DNA of 64,000 nucleotides from the NCBI RefSeq assembly GCF_000585995.1, contig NZ_CP007410.1, forward strand, positions 5,359,430 to 5,423,429. Reading direction: 5' to 3'. The stretch is from Pseudomonas brassicacearum (GTDB taxonomy: Bacteria; Pseudomonadota; Gammaproteobacteria; Pseudomonadales; Pseudomonadaceae). The first letter of the stretch is position 1. Each line of letters begins with the position of its first letter. Shown here in pieces: positions 16,090-26,600 of this stretch. The notes beneath the pieces were generated by a model. It ran no database searches. It was not told the DNA's origin and was given only the letters and a program-made list of their open reading frames with translations. The translations under genes and the position numbers were made by a program.

Positions 16090-17709
16090 ATGAGCCTGTC
16101 GCTGCTGAGCCGCTACGCCTTCTTTGCTGGCTGTGTGATCTTTACCCTCGCCAGCCTGCCGTTCCTGCAACACGACTGGCTCTGGCCGATTGCACTGGTG
16201 ACGGGGCTGTTAAGCCTGCTGGGGCTGTTCGATCTGCTGCAAAGCCGCCACGCGGTGCGGCGCAACTATCCGATCCTGGGCAATATCCGCTATCTGGTCG
16301 AAGGCATCCGCCCGGAGATCCGCCAGTACCTGCTCGAATCCGACAGCGACGCCCTGCCCTTTTCCCGTGCCCAACGCTCGTTGGTGTATTCCCGGGCCAA
16401 GAACGAAAGCGCCGACAAACCGTTCGGCACCTTGATCGATGTCTACCAGACCGGCTTCGAATTCATCGGCCACTCCATGCGCCCAGCCCCGTTGAGCGAC
16501 CCCAGCGGTTTTCGCGTGACCGTGGGCGGCCCGCAATGCACCCAGCCGTATTCAGCCTCGGTGTTCAACATCTCGGCCATGAGCTTCGGCTCCCTGAGCG
16601 CCAACGCCATCCGCGCGTTGAACCAAGGCGCGAAGCTGGGCAATTTCGCCCACGACACCGGTGAAGGCAGCATCAGCCCCTACCACCGCGAACACGGCGG
16701 CGATCTGACCTGGGAGCTGGGCAGCGGCTATTTCGGCTGTCGCACCAGCGACGGGCGCTTCGACCCGGAGCGCTTCGCCGCCCAGGCGCAGAACCCGCAA
16801 GTGCGGATGATTGAAATCAAGATGAGCCAGGGAGCCAAACCCGGCCACGGCGGAATCCTGCCCAAGCACAAGGTCACCCGGGAAATCGCCGAGACCCGCG
16901 GCATTCTCATGGGTGAGGACTGTGTTTCACCGTCATGCCACAGCGCGTTCTCCACACCGATCGAACTGATGCAGTTCGTCCAGCAACTGCGTGAGCTGTC
17001 CGGTGGTAAACCGGTGGGTTTCAAATTCTGCCTGGGTCACCCCTGGGAATTCATGGGCATCGCCAAGGCCATGCTGGAAACCGGAATCCTGCCCGACTTC
17101 ATCGTGGTGGACGGCAAGGAAGGAGGCACGGGCGCCGAGCCAGTGGAGTTCACCGACCACATCGGCGTGCCGCTGCGCGAAGGCCTGCTGTTTGTGCACA
17201 ACACCCTGGTGGGCCTGAACCTGCGGGACAAGATCAAACTCGGCGCCAGCGGCAAAATCGTCAGCGCCTTCGACATCGCCAGCGTCCTGGCCATCGGCGC
17301 CGACTGGGCCAACGCCGCGCGCGGCTTCATGTTCGCCATCGGCTGCATCCAGTCCCAAAGCTGCCACACCAACAAATGCCCCACCGGCGTCGCCACCCAG
17401 GACACCCTGCGCCAGCGCGCCCTGGTCGTCCCGGACAAGGCCCAGCGGGTCTACAACTTCCACCGCAACACCCTCAAGGCCCTGGCCGAAATGCTCGCCG
17501 CCGCCGGGCTTGAGCATCCTTCGCAATTGCAGCCCAAGCATTTGGTTCGGCGGATGTCCGCGACCGAGATCAAGCTGTTTTCCCAGTTGCATGTGTTTTT
17601 GAAACCGGGGGAATTGCTCACGGGTGAGGTGAATGGGGCGTTTTATTCGCGGATGTGGCAGATGGCGCGGGCGGACAGTTTTGAGCCGCGGGAAGTAGTG
17701 GCGGCGTGA
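16090..17709 (+). CDS. FMN-binding glutamate synthase family protein
   Basis: A 539-residue protein resembling the central FMN/synthase domain of glutamate synthase (GltB) without the amidotransferase domain. Two hydrophobic helices lie at the N-terminus (residues 5-55). The alpha/beta barrel shows FNISAMSFGSLSANAIRAL, SQGAKPGHGGILP, DGKEGGTGAEP and, near the end, CHTNKCPTGVATQD, where cysteines could hold an iron-sulfur cluster. Such stand-alone proteins are common in Pseudomonas and their reaction is not firmly known. AAGGAA precedes the ATG at 16090. It stands alone between a REPIN and a convergent glycosyltransferase gene. Confidence 0.88.
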   Translation: MSLSLLSRYAFFAGCVIFTLASLPFLQHDWLWPIALVTGLLSLLGLFDLLQSRHAVRRNYPILGNIRYLVEGIRPEIRQYLLESDSDALPFSRAQRSLVYSRAKNESADKPFGTLIDVYQTGFEFIGHSMRPAPLSDPSGFRVTVGGPQCTQPYSASVFNISAMSFGSLSANAIRALNQGAKLGNFAHDTGEGSISPYHREHGGDLTWELGSGYFGCRTSDGRFDPERFAAQAQNPQVRMIEIKMSQGAKPGHGGILPKHKVTREIAETRGILMGEDCVSPSCHSAFSTPIELMQFVQQLRELSGGKPVGFKFCLGHPWEFMGIAKAMLETGILPDFIVVDGKEGGTGAEPVEFTDHIGVPLREGLLFVHNTLVGLNLRDKIKLGASGKIVSAFDIASVLAIGADWANAARGFMFAIGCIQSQSCHTNKCPTGVATQDTLRQRALVVPDKAQRVYNFHRNTLKALAEMLAAAGLEHPSQLQPKHLVRRMSATEIKLFSQLHVFLKPGELLTGEVNGAFYSRMWQMARADSFEPREVVAA

Positions 17710-17725
17710 GTAGGCAGTCACACCA

Positions 17726-19249
17726 CTAACGAGCCAAATCGCCGCAGTTAACAACACGGCGATTGAGCCGTGCAGGCTCTTTCATAACGATGAAGCCATA
17801 GTCACCCAGCAGATAAATCCGGTAATACTGGTTGTCCACGACGGGCACATAGCCCAGATAGCCAACATGGGTCGCATTGCGCCGCTCGCGTTCCACCGCC
17901 ACGTTGGTGATGCCCATTGACGGTAAGTTTTTGGAAAGTATGAAGTAGTCGATGTTCAGCAAATAAGGCAGAACCGGCAGCTGTTGGAACGAGCCGCAAG
18001 CGCTTACCAGCCAGTAGTCAGAATAAGTGACCGATAGATAAATCCGCTTGGCTTCGTACAGTTCCCGGTGCGAAGTGATGTCATACCCCAGACTGTAAAG
18101 CGCACCGTTGCTGAAGGTTTTTTGCAAGGTCAGCACCCGACCATAAGCGAAGGACAGTGAAAGCGTTGCCAACAGCGGAATGATCAGCAGCAGCGGCAGG
18201 CGAGGATGGAGCGGTGCAAGGGCCAGATAAGCAAGATAAAACAACACCATCAGCAACACACCAAAGCCCATCAAGGTGCGAGCGCCTTCGTTGAAATCAC
18301 GAAAAAACAGCGTGATGCCAGGTACCAGCAGGATCAACAACGGTAACGTAAGCAAACAACCCAGGATCTTCACGACAGTTTTCCAACGTTGCTCCTCACG
18401 GTCCGGTACTCGGCAGCCCAACCGCATGACACCAATAAACGCCAACATGATCAGCGCGGCCAATAGCCAGGCGTATCCACCTTGAAACAGTAGCGCGACC
18501 TTCTCCGCCACTCGTCCGATATTGATGCCGATCTGCATCAGCGGATCGGCTTTCCAATTCAACAACGCAGTCCGCTCCGTTCCCATGAGCAAGACGACGG
18601 TGGCAAGATAAATCAAAGCGGCCAAGCCAAGTTGAGCCAGCTTCCAACCCAATATTGCCAGCCACTGAGAGTACGGTTCCCGTTTGTATGCCGCCCTGAG
18701 CAGTTCCAAGCAACACAGGCCCACGAACACATTGAAGCTGACCTGATAGAGCCCGAATGCCAGCACCAAAAACCCGGCTGGTACCCACAACTGACGCATT
18801 CGCGAAGCCCCCCGAAAGGTCATTGCGTAAATGACAGCGACCAAACTCAATGCCATAGCGGGGCCGTCGTATTGATATGACAGGTTCTGCAGCAGGAAGG
18901 GGTTGTACCAGAGAGGCAACGAAACCAGGCAGCAAGCCAGTGTTGGCTGAGGGAAGTAATGGAAGGTCAGGCGAGTCAAAGCCAGGGACATGGCCAATGC
19001 GGCGAGCAACAACGGCAGCGGAAAAATGTCCGGCGCGGCACGGGTGAAGGACAGCGTTTGATACAGCAGATCAGAGAACCAGCGCCCTTGGTCAGTCCAG
19101 GCCGTTCCGGCTTCCAGCGTCCGCCAGTTATCGTCGATATACCGAAAATCAGCGAGGATCAATGGCAGGACGTAGAGCAAGATTGCCGTTAAGAAAAACA
19201 GCGTGATCTGGCGACGATTGAGTTCGCGATAGAAAAAGTCGCTCATCAT
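17726..19249 (-). CDS. GtrII-type O-antigen glucosyltransferase, multi-pass membrane
   Basis: A 507-residue integral membrane protein with about ten hydrophobic helices. An N-terminal loop shows [19 protein letters not shown], typical of the GtrII-type family, where acidic residues near the first periplasmic loop are catalytic. It would transfer a sugar from the lipid-linked donor made by GtrB onto O-antigen at the periplasmic face. The ATG at 19249 overlaps the gtrB stop by 4 bp. This third gene of gtr clusters is the variable, specificity-determining one, and its base composition reads as visibly more AT-rich than its neighbours. The sugar and acceptor linkage cannot be deduced. Confidence 0.85.
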   Translation of the reverse strand: MMSDFFYRELNRRQITLFFLTAILLYVLPLILADFRYIDDNWRTLEAGTAWTDQGRWFSDLLYQTLSFTRAAPDIFPLPLLLAALAMSLALTRLTFHYFPQPTLACCLVSLPLWYNPFLLQNLSYQYDGPAMALSLVAVIYAMTFRGASRMRQLWVPAGFLVLAFGLYQVSFNVFVGLCCLELLRAAYKREPYSQWLAILGWKLAQLGLAALIYLATVVLLMGTERTALLNWKADPLMQIGINIGRVAEKVALLFQGGYAWLLAALIMLAFIGVMRLGCRVPDREEQRWKTVVKILGCLLTLPLLILLVPGITLFFRDFNEGARTLMGFGVLLMVLFYLAYLALAPLHPRLPLLLIIPLLATLSLSFAYGRVLTLQKTFSNGALYSLGYDITSHRELYEAKRIYLSVTYSDYWLVSACGSFQQLPVLPYLLNIDYFILSKNLPSMGITNVAVERERRNATHVGYLGYVPVVDNQYYRIYLLGDYGFIVMKEPARLNRRVVNCGDLAR

Positions 19250-20196
19250 GATTCGTCCCGGGATTTCACCCTGCCTTCCCGAATCATTTCCTTGATGACA
19301 TACCGGGGCCGATGCTTGGTTTCCAGATAGATTCGCCCGATGTACTCACCCAATACCCCGATGCCGATCAATTGCACCCCGCCCAGAAACAGAATCGCGG
19401 TCATCAGCGAGGGGTAGCCGGGCACGTCGTTTCCGAAGAACAGCTTGTCCAGGACCATGTACGCGGCATACACCAACGACACCAATGAGATGCAACTGCC
19501 CACATAAGTCCACAACCGCAACGGCACTGTGCTGAACGAAGTAATGCCTTCAAGCGCCAGGTTCCACAACTTCCAGCCATTGAATTTGCTCTTGCCGGCA
19601 GCGCGACGGGGGCGGTCGTATTCGATGACCACGGTATTGAAGCCGGCCCATGACAAAACGCCCTTCATGAACAGCTGGTACTCGGGAAGGGTCTTGATCA
19701 CCTCCACCACCTTGCGGTCCATCAGGCGAAAATCCCCGACGTTCTGCTCGATGTGCGGATTGGCAATGTGATTGAGCACGCCATAGAACAACGCCGCGCC
19801 CCGGCGCTTGAGGTAACCGTCGGATGAGCGATCGCGCCGTTTGGCCAGCACCACTTCGGCGCCCTTCTCCCATTCGGCGATCAGCCGTGGAATGACGTCG
19901 ATGGGGTCTTGCAGGTCCACGTCCATGGGGATCACCACATCACCGCTGGCGTGCTCGAGGCCGGCAAACAGGGCCGGTTCCTTGCCAAAGTTACGGGAGA
20001 AGTTGATCAACAGGACCCGGCTGTCCATCAGGGCGATATCACGGGCGATGGCGGCGGTCTGGTCGGCGCTGCCATCGTTGATAAACACAATCTCGATGGC
20101 ATGGTCTTTCAACGCCGGGTGCTGGCGGACACTTTCGTAAAACAGGTTGATGGCCTGTTCTTCATTGAATACCGGAACGATCAACGAAACGTTCAT
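19246..20196 (-). CDS. gtrB: GtrB-like bactoprenol glucosyl transferase (GT2)
   Basis: A 316-residue family 2 glycosyltransferase. The cytoplasmic catalytic domain shows [12 protein letters not shown], the [10 protein letters not shown] nucleotide site and the acidic motif PMDVDLQDP. Two C-terminal membrane helices follow (about 230-255 and 265-290). The family loads glucose from UDP-glucose onto undecaprenyl phosphate at the inner face of the membrane. The ATG at 20196 overlaps the gtrA stop, and the stop overlaps the gtrII-type start, giving a tightly coupled three-gene unit. The frame is open further upstream but would overlap gtrA fully. Confidence 0.92.
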   Translation of the reverse strand: MNVSLIVPVFNEEQAINLFYESVRQHPALKDHAIEIVFINDGSADQTAAIARDIALMDSRVLLINFSRNFGKEPALFAGLEHASGDVVIPMDVDLQDPIDVIPRLIAEWEKGAEVVLAKRRDRSSDGYLKRRGAALFYGVLNHIANPHIEQNVGDFRLMDRKVVEVIKTLPEYQLFMKGVLSWAGFNTVVIEYDRPRRAAGKSKFNGWKLWNLALEGITSFSTVPLRLWTYVGSCISLVSLVYAAYMVLDKLFFGNDVPGYPSLMTAILFLGGVQLIGIGVLGEYIGRIYLETKHRPRYVIKEMIREGRVKSRDES

Positions 20197-20567
20197 TGGC
20201 GATGTCCACGAAACACCACAAACCGGGACAACAGAAAACCGATCACCAGGCTCAACAGCGAAAATACCGCCACAGTCAGCAGGCCGTGGACATGCCAGCG
20301 ATCGCCCAGGTAACCCACGATGAAACTGAGGGTTCCCATGACAAATAAGAAAAGAACATAGCCCAACACTGAGGTCTTGGCCTCGAAGGTGTAGAGCGCA
20401 TTCACATAAAAAGAGAATGAAGCCGCCACGCAAAAGGCAGTGAAGTTGCTCAATGCTTGATTGAGGCCGAACGCCACCCGCAGCACGAAAAATATCTGCC
20501 AATGGATCAGCGTATTGGCCAGTCCCACCAGGGAGTAGCTGAAAAACCCTTTCCATAACGTTTTCAT
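20193..20567 (-). CDS. gtrA: GtrA family flippase
   Basis: A 124-residue protein with four predicted membrane helices and the GtrA signature [20 protein letters not shown], ending in SRFVVFRGH. GtrA proteins are proposed to flip the undecaprenyl-phosphate-linked glucose made by GtrB across the inner membrane. It is the first gene of the minus-strand gtrA-gtrB-gtrII unit. No phage gene or attachment site was seen near it, unlike the classical phage-borne seroconversion clusters. Confidence 0.92.
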   Translation of the reverse strand: MKTLWKGFFSYSLVGLANTLIHWQIFFVLRVAFGLNQALSNFTAFCVAASFSFYVNALYTFEAKTSVLGYVLFLFVMGTLSFIVGYLGDRWHVHGLLTVAVFSLLSLVIGFLLSRFVVFRGHRQ

Positions 20568-20681
20568 GGATGCCCCCGAACGGGCCGGTGCTTCAGGCGA
20601 CTTAATCTAGGGTTCTGTCGGTGTGCGGTCTACTGTAAGAGTTAACAGGTAGGACCTCGCAGAATCATAATTGGCGCACCA

Positions 20682-20712
20682 AAAAAAGCCCCGATCATCC
20701 GACCGGGGCTCT
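20682..20712 (-). terminator. Rho-independent terminator of the permease gene
   Basis: Read on the minus strand, AGCCCCGGTC...GATCGGGGCT forms a GC-rich stem and is followed by a run of seven T. It lies 20 bp past the permease stop. Confidence 0.9.
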
Positions 20713-20731
20713 CTTCTACAACACCGTCAAC

Positions 20732-22153
20732 TTACGAAGCTGAACGCACCGCACCCTGCACATCACCGGTCGGTTGCAACTTGAAGGTATAAAACAGCAC
20801 CGTCAGCAGCACCAGGAACACCGGGCCTACATAAAGCGCCACGCGGGTGTCCGGGAAGTACGCCATCAGGCCCACCACCAGCACCAGGAATGCCAGCGCC
20901 AGGTAGGAACTGACCGGGTACAGCCACATGCGATATTTCAGGGCCGCACGTTCCGAAGCACTCAGGCCTTTACGGAATTTTAGCTGGGCCAGCAGGATCA
21001 TCACCCAGGTCCAGATCGCGCCGAAGGTGGCGATGGAGGTCACCCAGACGAAGACTTTCTCTGGCACCAGATAGTTGAGCAGCACGCCCAGCAGCAGCGC
21101 GGCGATGGACAATAGCAAGGCGCGGCGCGGCACGCCGTTGGCCGAAGTGCTAGCAAAACCGGCCGGGGCCTGGCCATTCTGCGCCAGGCTGTAGAGCATC
21201 CGCCCGGTGCTGAAGATGCCGCCGTTGCAGGACGACAGCGCGGCGGTGATCACCACGAAGTTGATGATGCCGGCGGCGGTCTTGATGCCCAGGCGCTCGA
21301 AGGTCATCACGAACGGGCTGCCCTGGGTGCCGATCTCGTTCCACGGGTAGATCGACAGGATCACGAACAGCGCGCCGACGTAGAACAGCAGGATCCGCCA
21401 GAACACCGAGCCGATGGCGTTGGGGATGGTTTTCTGCGGGTTCTTTGCTTCACCGGCGGTCAGGCCGATCATTTCCACGCCCAAGTAGGCGAACATCACC
21501 ATTTGCAGGGACATCAACACACCCTGCACGCCGTTGGGCATGAAGCCACCGTGGGTCCAGAGATTGGAAAGGCCCAGCGCCACGCCGTCGTTACCGAACC
21601 CGAAGGCGATGATGCCGACGCCGCCGATGACCATGGCGATGATGGTGACGATCTTGATCAGGGCGAACCAGAATTCGAACTCACCGAAGGCCTTGACCGC
21701 GATCAGGTTGATCGAGCCCATGCTGACCAAGGCGGCCAGGGCCCAGATCCAGCGGGGTACGTCGGGGAACCAGATGCCCATGTACACCGCCACCGCAGTG
21801 ATCTCCGCGACGCACGTCACCAGCCACAGGAACCAGTAGTTCCATCCGGTCAGGAAACCGGCCAGTGGGCCGAGGTAGTCCTGGGCATAACGGCTGAACG
21901 AGCCGGCCACCGGGTTGTGCACGGCCATCTCGCCGAGGGCGCGCATGATCACCAGGATCGCCAGGCCGCCAATGATGTAGGACAGCATGATCGCCGGGCC
22001 GGCCATTTCAATGGCCTTGGCCGAGCCGAGGAACAGCCCGACACCGATGCAGGCGCCAAGCGCCATCAGGCGGATGTGCCGCTCACCGAGCTCACGTTTG
22101 AGCGGACCACCCTGAGCGGTCTCGCCATGGGGCAGATGATTGCCGACAGCCAT
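20732..22153 (-). CDS. Amino-acid permease (APC family, ProY-like)
   Basis: A 473-residue inner-membrane transporter with twelve predicted helices. The family start is clear: ELGERHIRLMALGACIGVGL followed by FLGSAKAIEMAGPAIMLSY, and GWNYWFLWLVTCVAEITAVA lies in helix 3. The pattern fits AAT-type permeases such as ProY, GabP or HutT, which import amino acids by proton symport; my best guess is proline or histidine, with low certainty. The ATG at 22153 is preceded by a weak GAGG, and a longer upstream frame looks non-coding. It has its own terminator and stands alone. Confidence 0.88.
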   Translation of the reverse strand: MAVGNHLPHGETAQGGPLKRELGERHIRLMALGACIGVGLFLGSAKAIEMAGPAIMLSYIIGGLAILVIMRALGEMAVHNPVAGSFSRYAQDYLGPLAGFLTGWNYWFLWLVTCVAEITAVAVYMGIWFPDVPRWIWALAALVSMGSINLIAVKAFGEFEFWFALIKIVTIIAMVIGGVGIIAFGFGNDGVALGLSNLWTHGGFMPNGVQGVLMSLQMVMFAYLGVEMIGLTAGEAKNPQKTIPNAIGSVFWRILLFYVGALFVILSIYPWNEIGTQGSPFVMTFERLGIKTAAGIINFVVITAALSSCNGGIFSTGRMLYSLAQNGQAPAGFASTSANGVPRRALLLSIAALLLGVLLNYLVPEKVFVWVTSIATFGAIWTWVMILLAQLKFRKGLSASERAALKYRMWLYPVSSYLALAFLVLVVGLMAYFPDTRVALYVGPVFLVLLTVLFYTFKLQPTGDVQGAVRSAS

Positions 22154-22777
22154 AGGGATACAACCTCGTCTTGTTATTGGATTAACCACCGAGTCTCCAA
22201 AGCCGCAGGTCGATAAGCCTGCCACTTTGCCGAAACCGGTCTGCTTCGTGGACAGACCGTCCTGTAGAACAACGCCCTCAGGATCAGCGGGCCGTGCAGT
22301 ATAAAAAGCCAGGGATAGAGAGATTCACTGTAAAACCAGGAAAATTCAGGGAGAAAGCTCAGTAGAAACCGTGTTTTCGGAGATGCATTATCTGGATGAC
22401 AGACCTTTCCGAAAGCGCCGCCGAGTATTGCACAGGGAGGGTGCCAGGTCACACGGCGACAGCTCTAGCACAAGGTTTTCAGACATCGACGGCCCTTTGT
22501 GATGAGGATTTAGCTGTGGCAAGAAGTACATCTGTTGCAAGGGGTTTACCTGTGGCGAGGGGATTTATCCCCGCTGGGCTGCGCAGCAGCCCCCTACAGC
22601 AACCCCGGTATGCCTGGATAATCGAGTTGCCTGTATTGGGGCTGCTTCGCAGCCCAGCGGGGATAAATCCCCTCGCCACAGATAAAACCCTTCACCACAG
22701 GTAAATCCCTTGCTACAGCTAATTCTTTTGCCACAGGGAAACCATGTTCCCGGCCCAAACAGCGAGCATGAGGTGCT
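22154..22777. other. Intergenic region with permease promoter side and a REPIN
   Basis: Apart from the REPIN at 22552-22679, the stretch contains several degraded GTGGCAAGG- and CCACAGG-like half arms (about 22500-22740), as if REP sequences had been inserted repeatedly. I see no coding capacity. Confidence 0.6.
22552..22679. repeat. REPIN left of the RAYT gene, GGGGATTTATCCCC type
   Basis: Inverted REP arms GGCGAGGGGATTTATCCCC and complement around a conserved inner segment. It lies about 100 bp beyond the 3' end of the transposase gene. Confidence 0.92.
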
Positions 22778-23236
22778 TCAGTGCCAAGCAGTATCCCAAA
22801 GAGGGCAATCGCCAATACATTCCACCAGCCCAGCCCGAAGCGGATTGTCAATGATGTAGTCGGCGGTGGGTCGCAGCTCTTCATTGTCACGAATCGCGCG
22901 ATCATGAAAGCCGCTTTGCCAAAGCGGGCCAGAGGTTCCAATCATGTTGTTGACGCAATGGGTGCATCGAGCTTTGGTAGCTCCGATGACACGACTCAGA
23001 TGACCGTCTTGGATTTGCAACAACCAGTGAAAATGATCTGGCATCACCACCCAAGCTAAAGAGTTCACCAGGTCCGAATCATGGGCGCACTTGAATTCTG
23101 CAACCAACAATCGTCCAACCATCCAGTTAGCAAAAACAGGACGTCGCTGATGAGTAACGGCCGTCACCAGATAGGCGCGTCCTTGCTCCGAATAACGTCC
23201 TCGGCGCAAGCGATGTGAGTTGGGGCGTGGATGCAT
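22778..23236 (-). CDS. RAYT: REP-associated tyrosine transposase
   Basis: A 152-residue single-strand endonuclease-like transposase of the IS200/IS605-related Y1 family. The HUH motif is HFH at residues 68-70 (VVMPDHFHWLLQ), and the catalytic tyrosine is Y127 in TADYIIDNPLRAGLV, the signature of RAYTs. These proteins cleave REP sequences and are held responsible for spreading REPINs. The ATG at 23236 has AAGGAAG six bases upstream; the open frame upstream runs through a REPIN and is not used. REPINs of the same subtype flank the gene on both sides. All recognisable motifs are intact, so the enzyme may be active. Confidence 0.93.
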   Translation of the reverse strand: MHPRPNSHRLRRGRYSEQGRAYLVTAVTHQRRPVFANWMVGRLLVAEFKCAHDSDLVNSLAWVVMPDHFHWLLQIQDGHLSRVIGATKARCTHCVNNMIGTSGPLWQSGFHDRAIRDNEELRPTADYIIDNPLRAGLVECIGDCPLWDTAWH

Positions 23237-23323
23237 TCCTTGCTTCCTTTGAGAGGGTTTGGATGCAGCGTAGCCATGCTGTCGCTTGTTCGACGCGGAG
23301 AAGGTCGAGCGAATATTCCGAAT

Positions 23324-23451
23324 GTGGCGAGGGGATTTATCCCCGTTGGGCTGCGAAGCAGCCCCAATGCAGGCCACTCGATTATCCAGGCATTCCGGGG
23401 TTGCTGTAGGGGGCTGCTTCGCAGCCCAACGGGGATAAATCCCCTCGCCAC
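23324..23451. repeat. REPIN right of the RAYT gene, GGGGATTTATCCCC type
   Basis: Inverted REP arms of the same subtype as the pair on the other side of the transposase gene; about 90 bp upstream of its start codon. The inner segment reads almost the same as in the left copy but in inverted orientation. Confidence 0.92.
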
Positions 23452-23623
23452 AGATAAATCCCTCCTCACCACAGATCAATCTCTCCTCGCCACAAAGTCC
23501 TAGCCACAAAGGGATGCCACTGGCCATGCCAGACCGATGCCCACAATTTCCCCTCCCCTCACGCCAACCACCGTCTAAGCTTCAAGCAAGTCCGATCAAT
23601 CTGCGTGAATGGATCAGTCGACT

Positions 23624-26600
23624 ATGGGCGCTTTATGGCAAACCGATCCGAATAAACCTATGGTCCCGACTGAACGTATGGAAGAAGCGCCTTTACCCAA
23701 AAAAACTCGCCGCGCACGGCATGGCTGGCGGGCGTTCTGGTTGTTGCTGCTGATTATCGTCGTGGTGGTCGGCCTGGCGGTGGCCAAGGAAATGCGCACG
23801 TCGCGATTCCAGGCCCAGGAGATCAGCAAGTACGCCGCCTCCCTGGGTTATTCCGTGCAACCGGGCCCCAGCGATGCCATCGTCTACCCCGGTGCAGGCC
23901 CGTTCGACCGGCGGTTGGGCTACAGCGCCCTGGGAGAATTCCTGCCGCGCCTGCTCAAGCGCGACTACGTGATCCAGGCCCAGGCGCGTTTCTCGCCGGC
24001 CTTGATGGATTATGTCGAAAGAGGCCTGTTCGTCCCCTACGCGGAAAAGATCCAGGCCGGGTTGACCCTCACCGACTGCCGCGCCGCGCCGGTGTATCAG
24101 TTCAAGTACCCGCAGCAGTTATATTCGAGTTTCGATGCGATCCCGCCGGTGGTGGTGCAAAGCTTGCTGTTTATCGAAAACCGCTTTTTGCTCGACCCCA
24201 AGCACCCCGAGGCCAACCCGGCGGTGGATTGGCCGCGTTTCGGCATGGCGGCCTGGTCGCAGGTGGCCAAGCTGTTGAGCTTGCCCGGGCAATCCGCCGG
24301 GGGCAGCACACTGGCGACGCAACTGGAAAAATACCGCCACTCCCCCGAGGGCCTCACGGTGTCGGGCGCGGAAAAAATCCGCCAGATGATCTCCGCCAGC
24401 GTGCGCGCCTACCAGGCCGGCCCGCAAACCCTCGAGGCACGGCAGCGGGTCGTGCGCGACTACCTCAACAGCGTACCGCTCTCCGCCGTGCCGGGGCATG
24501 GCGAGGTGCATGGCATGGCTGAAGGCTTGCGGGTCTGGTACGGCGCCGACTTCAACCGGGCCAACGAACGCCTGGCCAGCACCGCGACCGATCCCCAGAG
24601 CCTGGCGGACAAAGGCCTGGCCCTGCGGGAAATGCTGTCATTGATGATCGCTCAGCGGCGCCCTTCTCACTTCCTGTCCAAAGGCCGCGACGAACTGGCG
24701 CGCCTGACCGACAGCCACGTCCGCCTGTTGGCGCAAAACGGCGTCATCGATGCGCCCCTGGCCGAGGCCACCCTGGCCAGCAAGGTCAGCTACCGCGACT
24801 GGGTCCAGGACCCGACCGTGCAGCCCAACGAAACCAACAAAGGCATCAGCGCCGCCCGCAGTCGTCTCGCCAACCTGCTCAATCGTCCGCTGTACGACCT
24901 CGATCGCCTGGACCTCTCCGCCACCAGCACCCTGCAAAGCGACTTGCAGGCCCAGGCCACCGAGTACCTCAAGCGTTTGGCCGACCCGGCCTTCGCTGCC
25001 GAGATCGGCCTGATGGGCGAACGCTTGCTGACCCCCACCAGCACCACCCAGGTGCGCTACAGCTTCACCCTGCTGGAACTGACCCCCGACGGCTCGCGGG
25101 TACGGGTGCAAACCGACAGCACCGACCAGCCTTTCGACATCAACGAAGGCAGCAAACTTGAACTGGGCTCCACCGCCAAGCTGCGAGTCCTCACCACGTA
25201 CCTGCAGATCATTGCCGAACTGCATGATCGCTATGCCCAGCAGACCCCGGCAGCACTGAAGAAAACCGAAATCGCCGAGCCGGACCGCCTCTCGCGCTGG
25301 GCCGTCGACTATCTGATCCAGAACACCGACCGTAGCCTGCCGAAAATGCTCGAAGCCGCGCTGGACCGTACCTATTCCGCCAGCCCCGGCGAGGCGTTCT
25401 TCACCGGTGGCGGGCTGCACACCTTTCACAACTTCCGCAACGAGGACAACGGCCGCATCCCGACCTTGCGCGACTCCCTGCGTGAGTCGATCAACCTGCC
25501 GTTCATCCGCCTGATGCGCGACCTGGTGCGCTACGCCACCTACGCCGGTCCCAACAACAGCGCCGAGTTGCTCAAGGACGACAAGGACCCGCGCCGCCAG
25601 GAATACCTGGCCCAGTTCGCCGACCGCGAAGGCACCTCGTTCCTGCTCAAGTTCTGGAAGAAGTACCAGAAAAAAGACACGGGCCAGCGCCTCGAAACCT
25701 TCCTCGACAGCATGCACCCCACGGCGATCCGCCTGGCCGCCGTGCACCGCTACTTCTTTCCCGGCGACAGCCAGGAGAGCTTCAATCTCTTCGTGCGCTC
25801 ACATCTCAAGTCGGCCAAGAGCGCCGAAAAGCTCACCGATGAACGCCTGGAACGGCTCTACCAAAGCTACGGCCCCGGTGCCTATGACCTGCCAGACCAA
25901 GGCTTCATCGCCAAGGTCCACCCGCTGGACCTGTGGCTGATGGGCTACCTGCTGAACAACCCCGACGCCAAGTTCAGCCAGATCGTCAAGGCCAGTGAGT
26001 TCGAGCGTCAGGAGGTCTACAGCTGGCTGTTCAAGAGCCGGCACAAGAGCGCCCGCGACAGCCGCATCCGCACCATGCTGGAAATCGAAGCCTTCCTGGA
26101 CATTCACCAACGCTGGCAGAAAGTCGGCTATCCGTTCGATCACCTGGTGCCGTCGCTGGCCACCGCCATCGGCAGCTCCGGCGACCGCCCCGCCGCACTC
26201 GCGGAGCTGGTGGGCACCATTCTCAACGACGGCATCCGCCAACCGGCGTTGCGCGTCGACAGCCTGGATTTCGCCGTCGATACACCCTACGAGACGCGGC
26301 TGGTGAGCAACCCGGATAACGGCAAGCGTGTGATGCCGGTGGAAGTGGCCCAGGCCTTGCGCGGCGCGCTGTCCCAGGTGGTGGATGCCGGCACCGCGAA
26401 ACGGGTGGCCGGCAGTTTCAAACTGGCCGACGGTACACCGCTGGCCATGGGCGGCAAGACCGGTACCGGCGACAACCGCATCGAAGCCGTTGGCTCGGGT
26501 GGGCGGGTGATCAGCTCCAAATCGATCAACCGCACCGCCACTTTTGTGTTCTACATCGGCGACAGCCATTTCGGCACCCTCACCGCCTATGTCCCGGGGG

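Noticed and set aside
17726-20567. Prophage remnant carrying the gtr genes
   Set aside because: No integrase, tRNA attachment site or phage structural gene is visible on either side; the flanking genes are ordinary.
22900-23527. Longer RAYT protein starting at 23527
   Set aside because: The extra N-terminus is the translation of the right REPIN. The ATG at 23236 with a good ribosome site gives the normal RAYT length.
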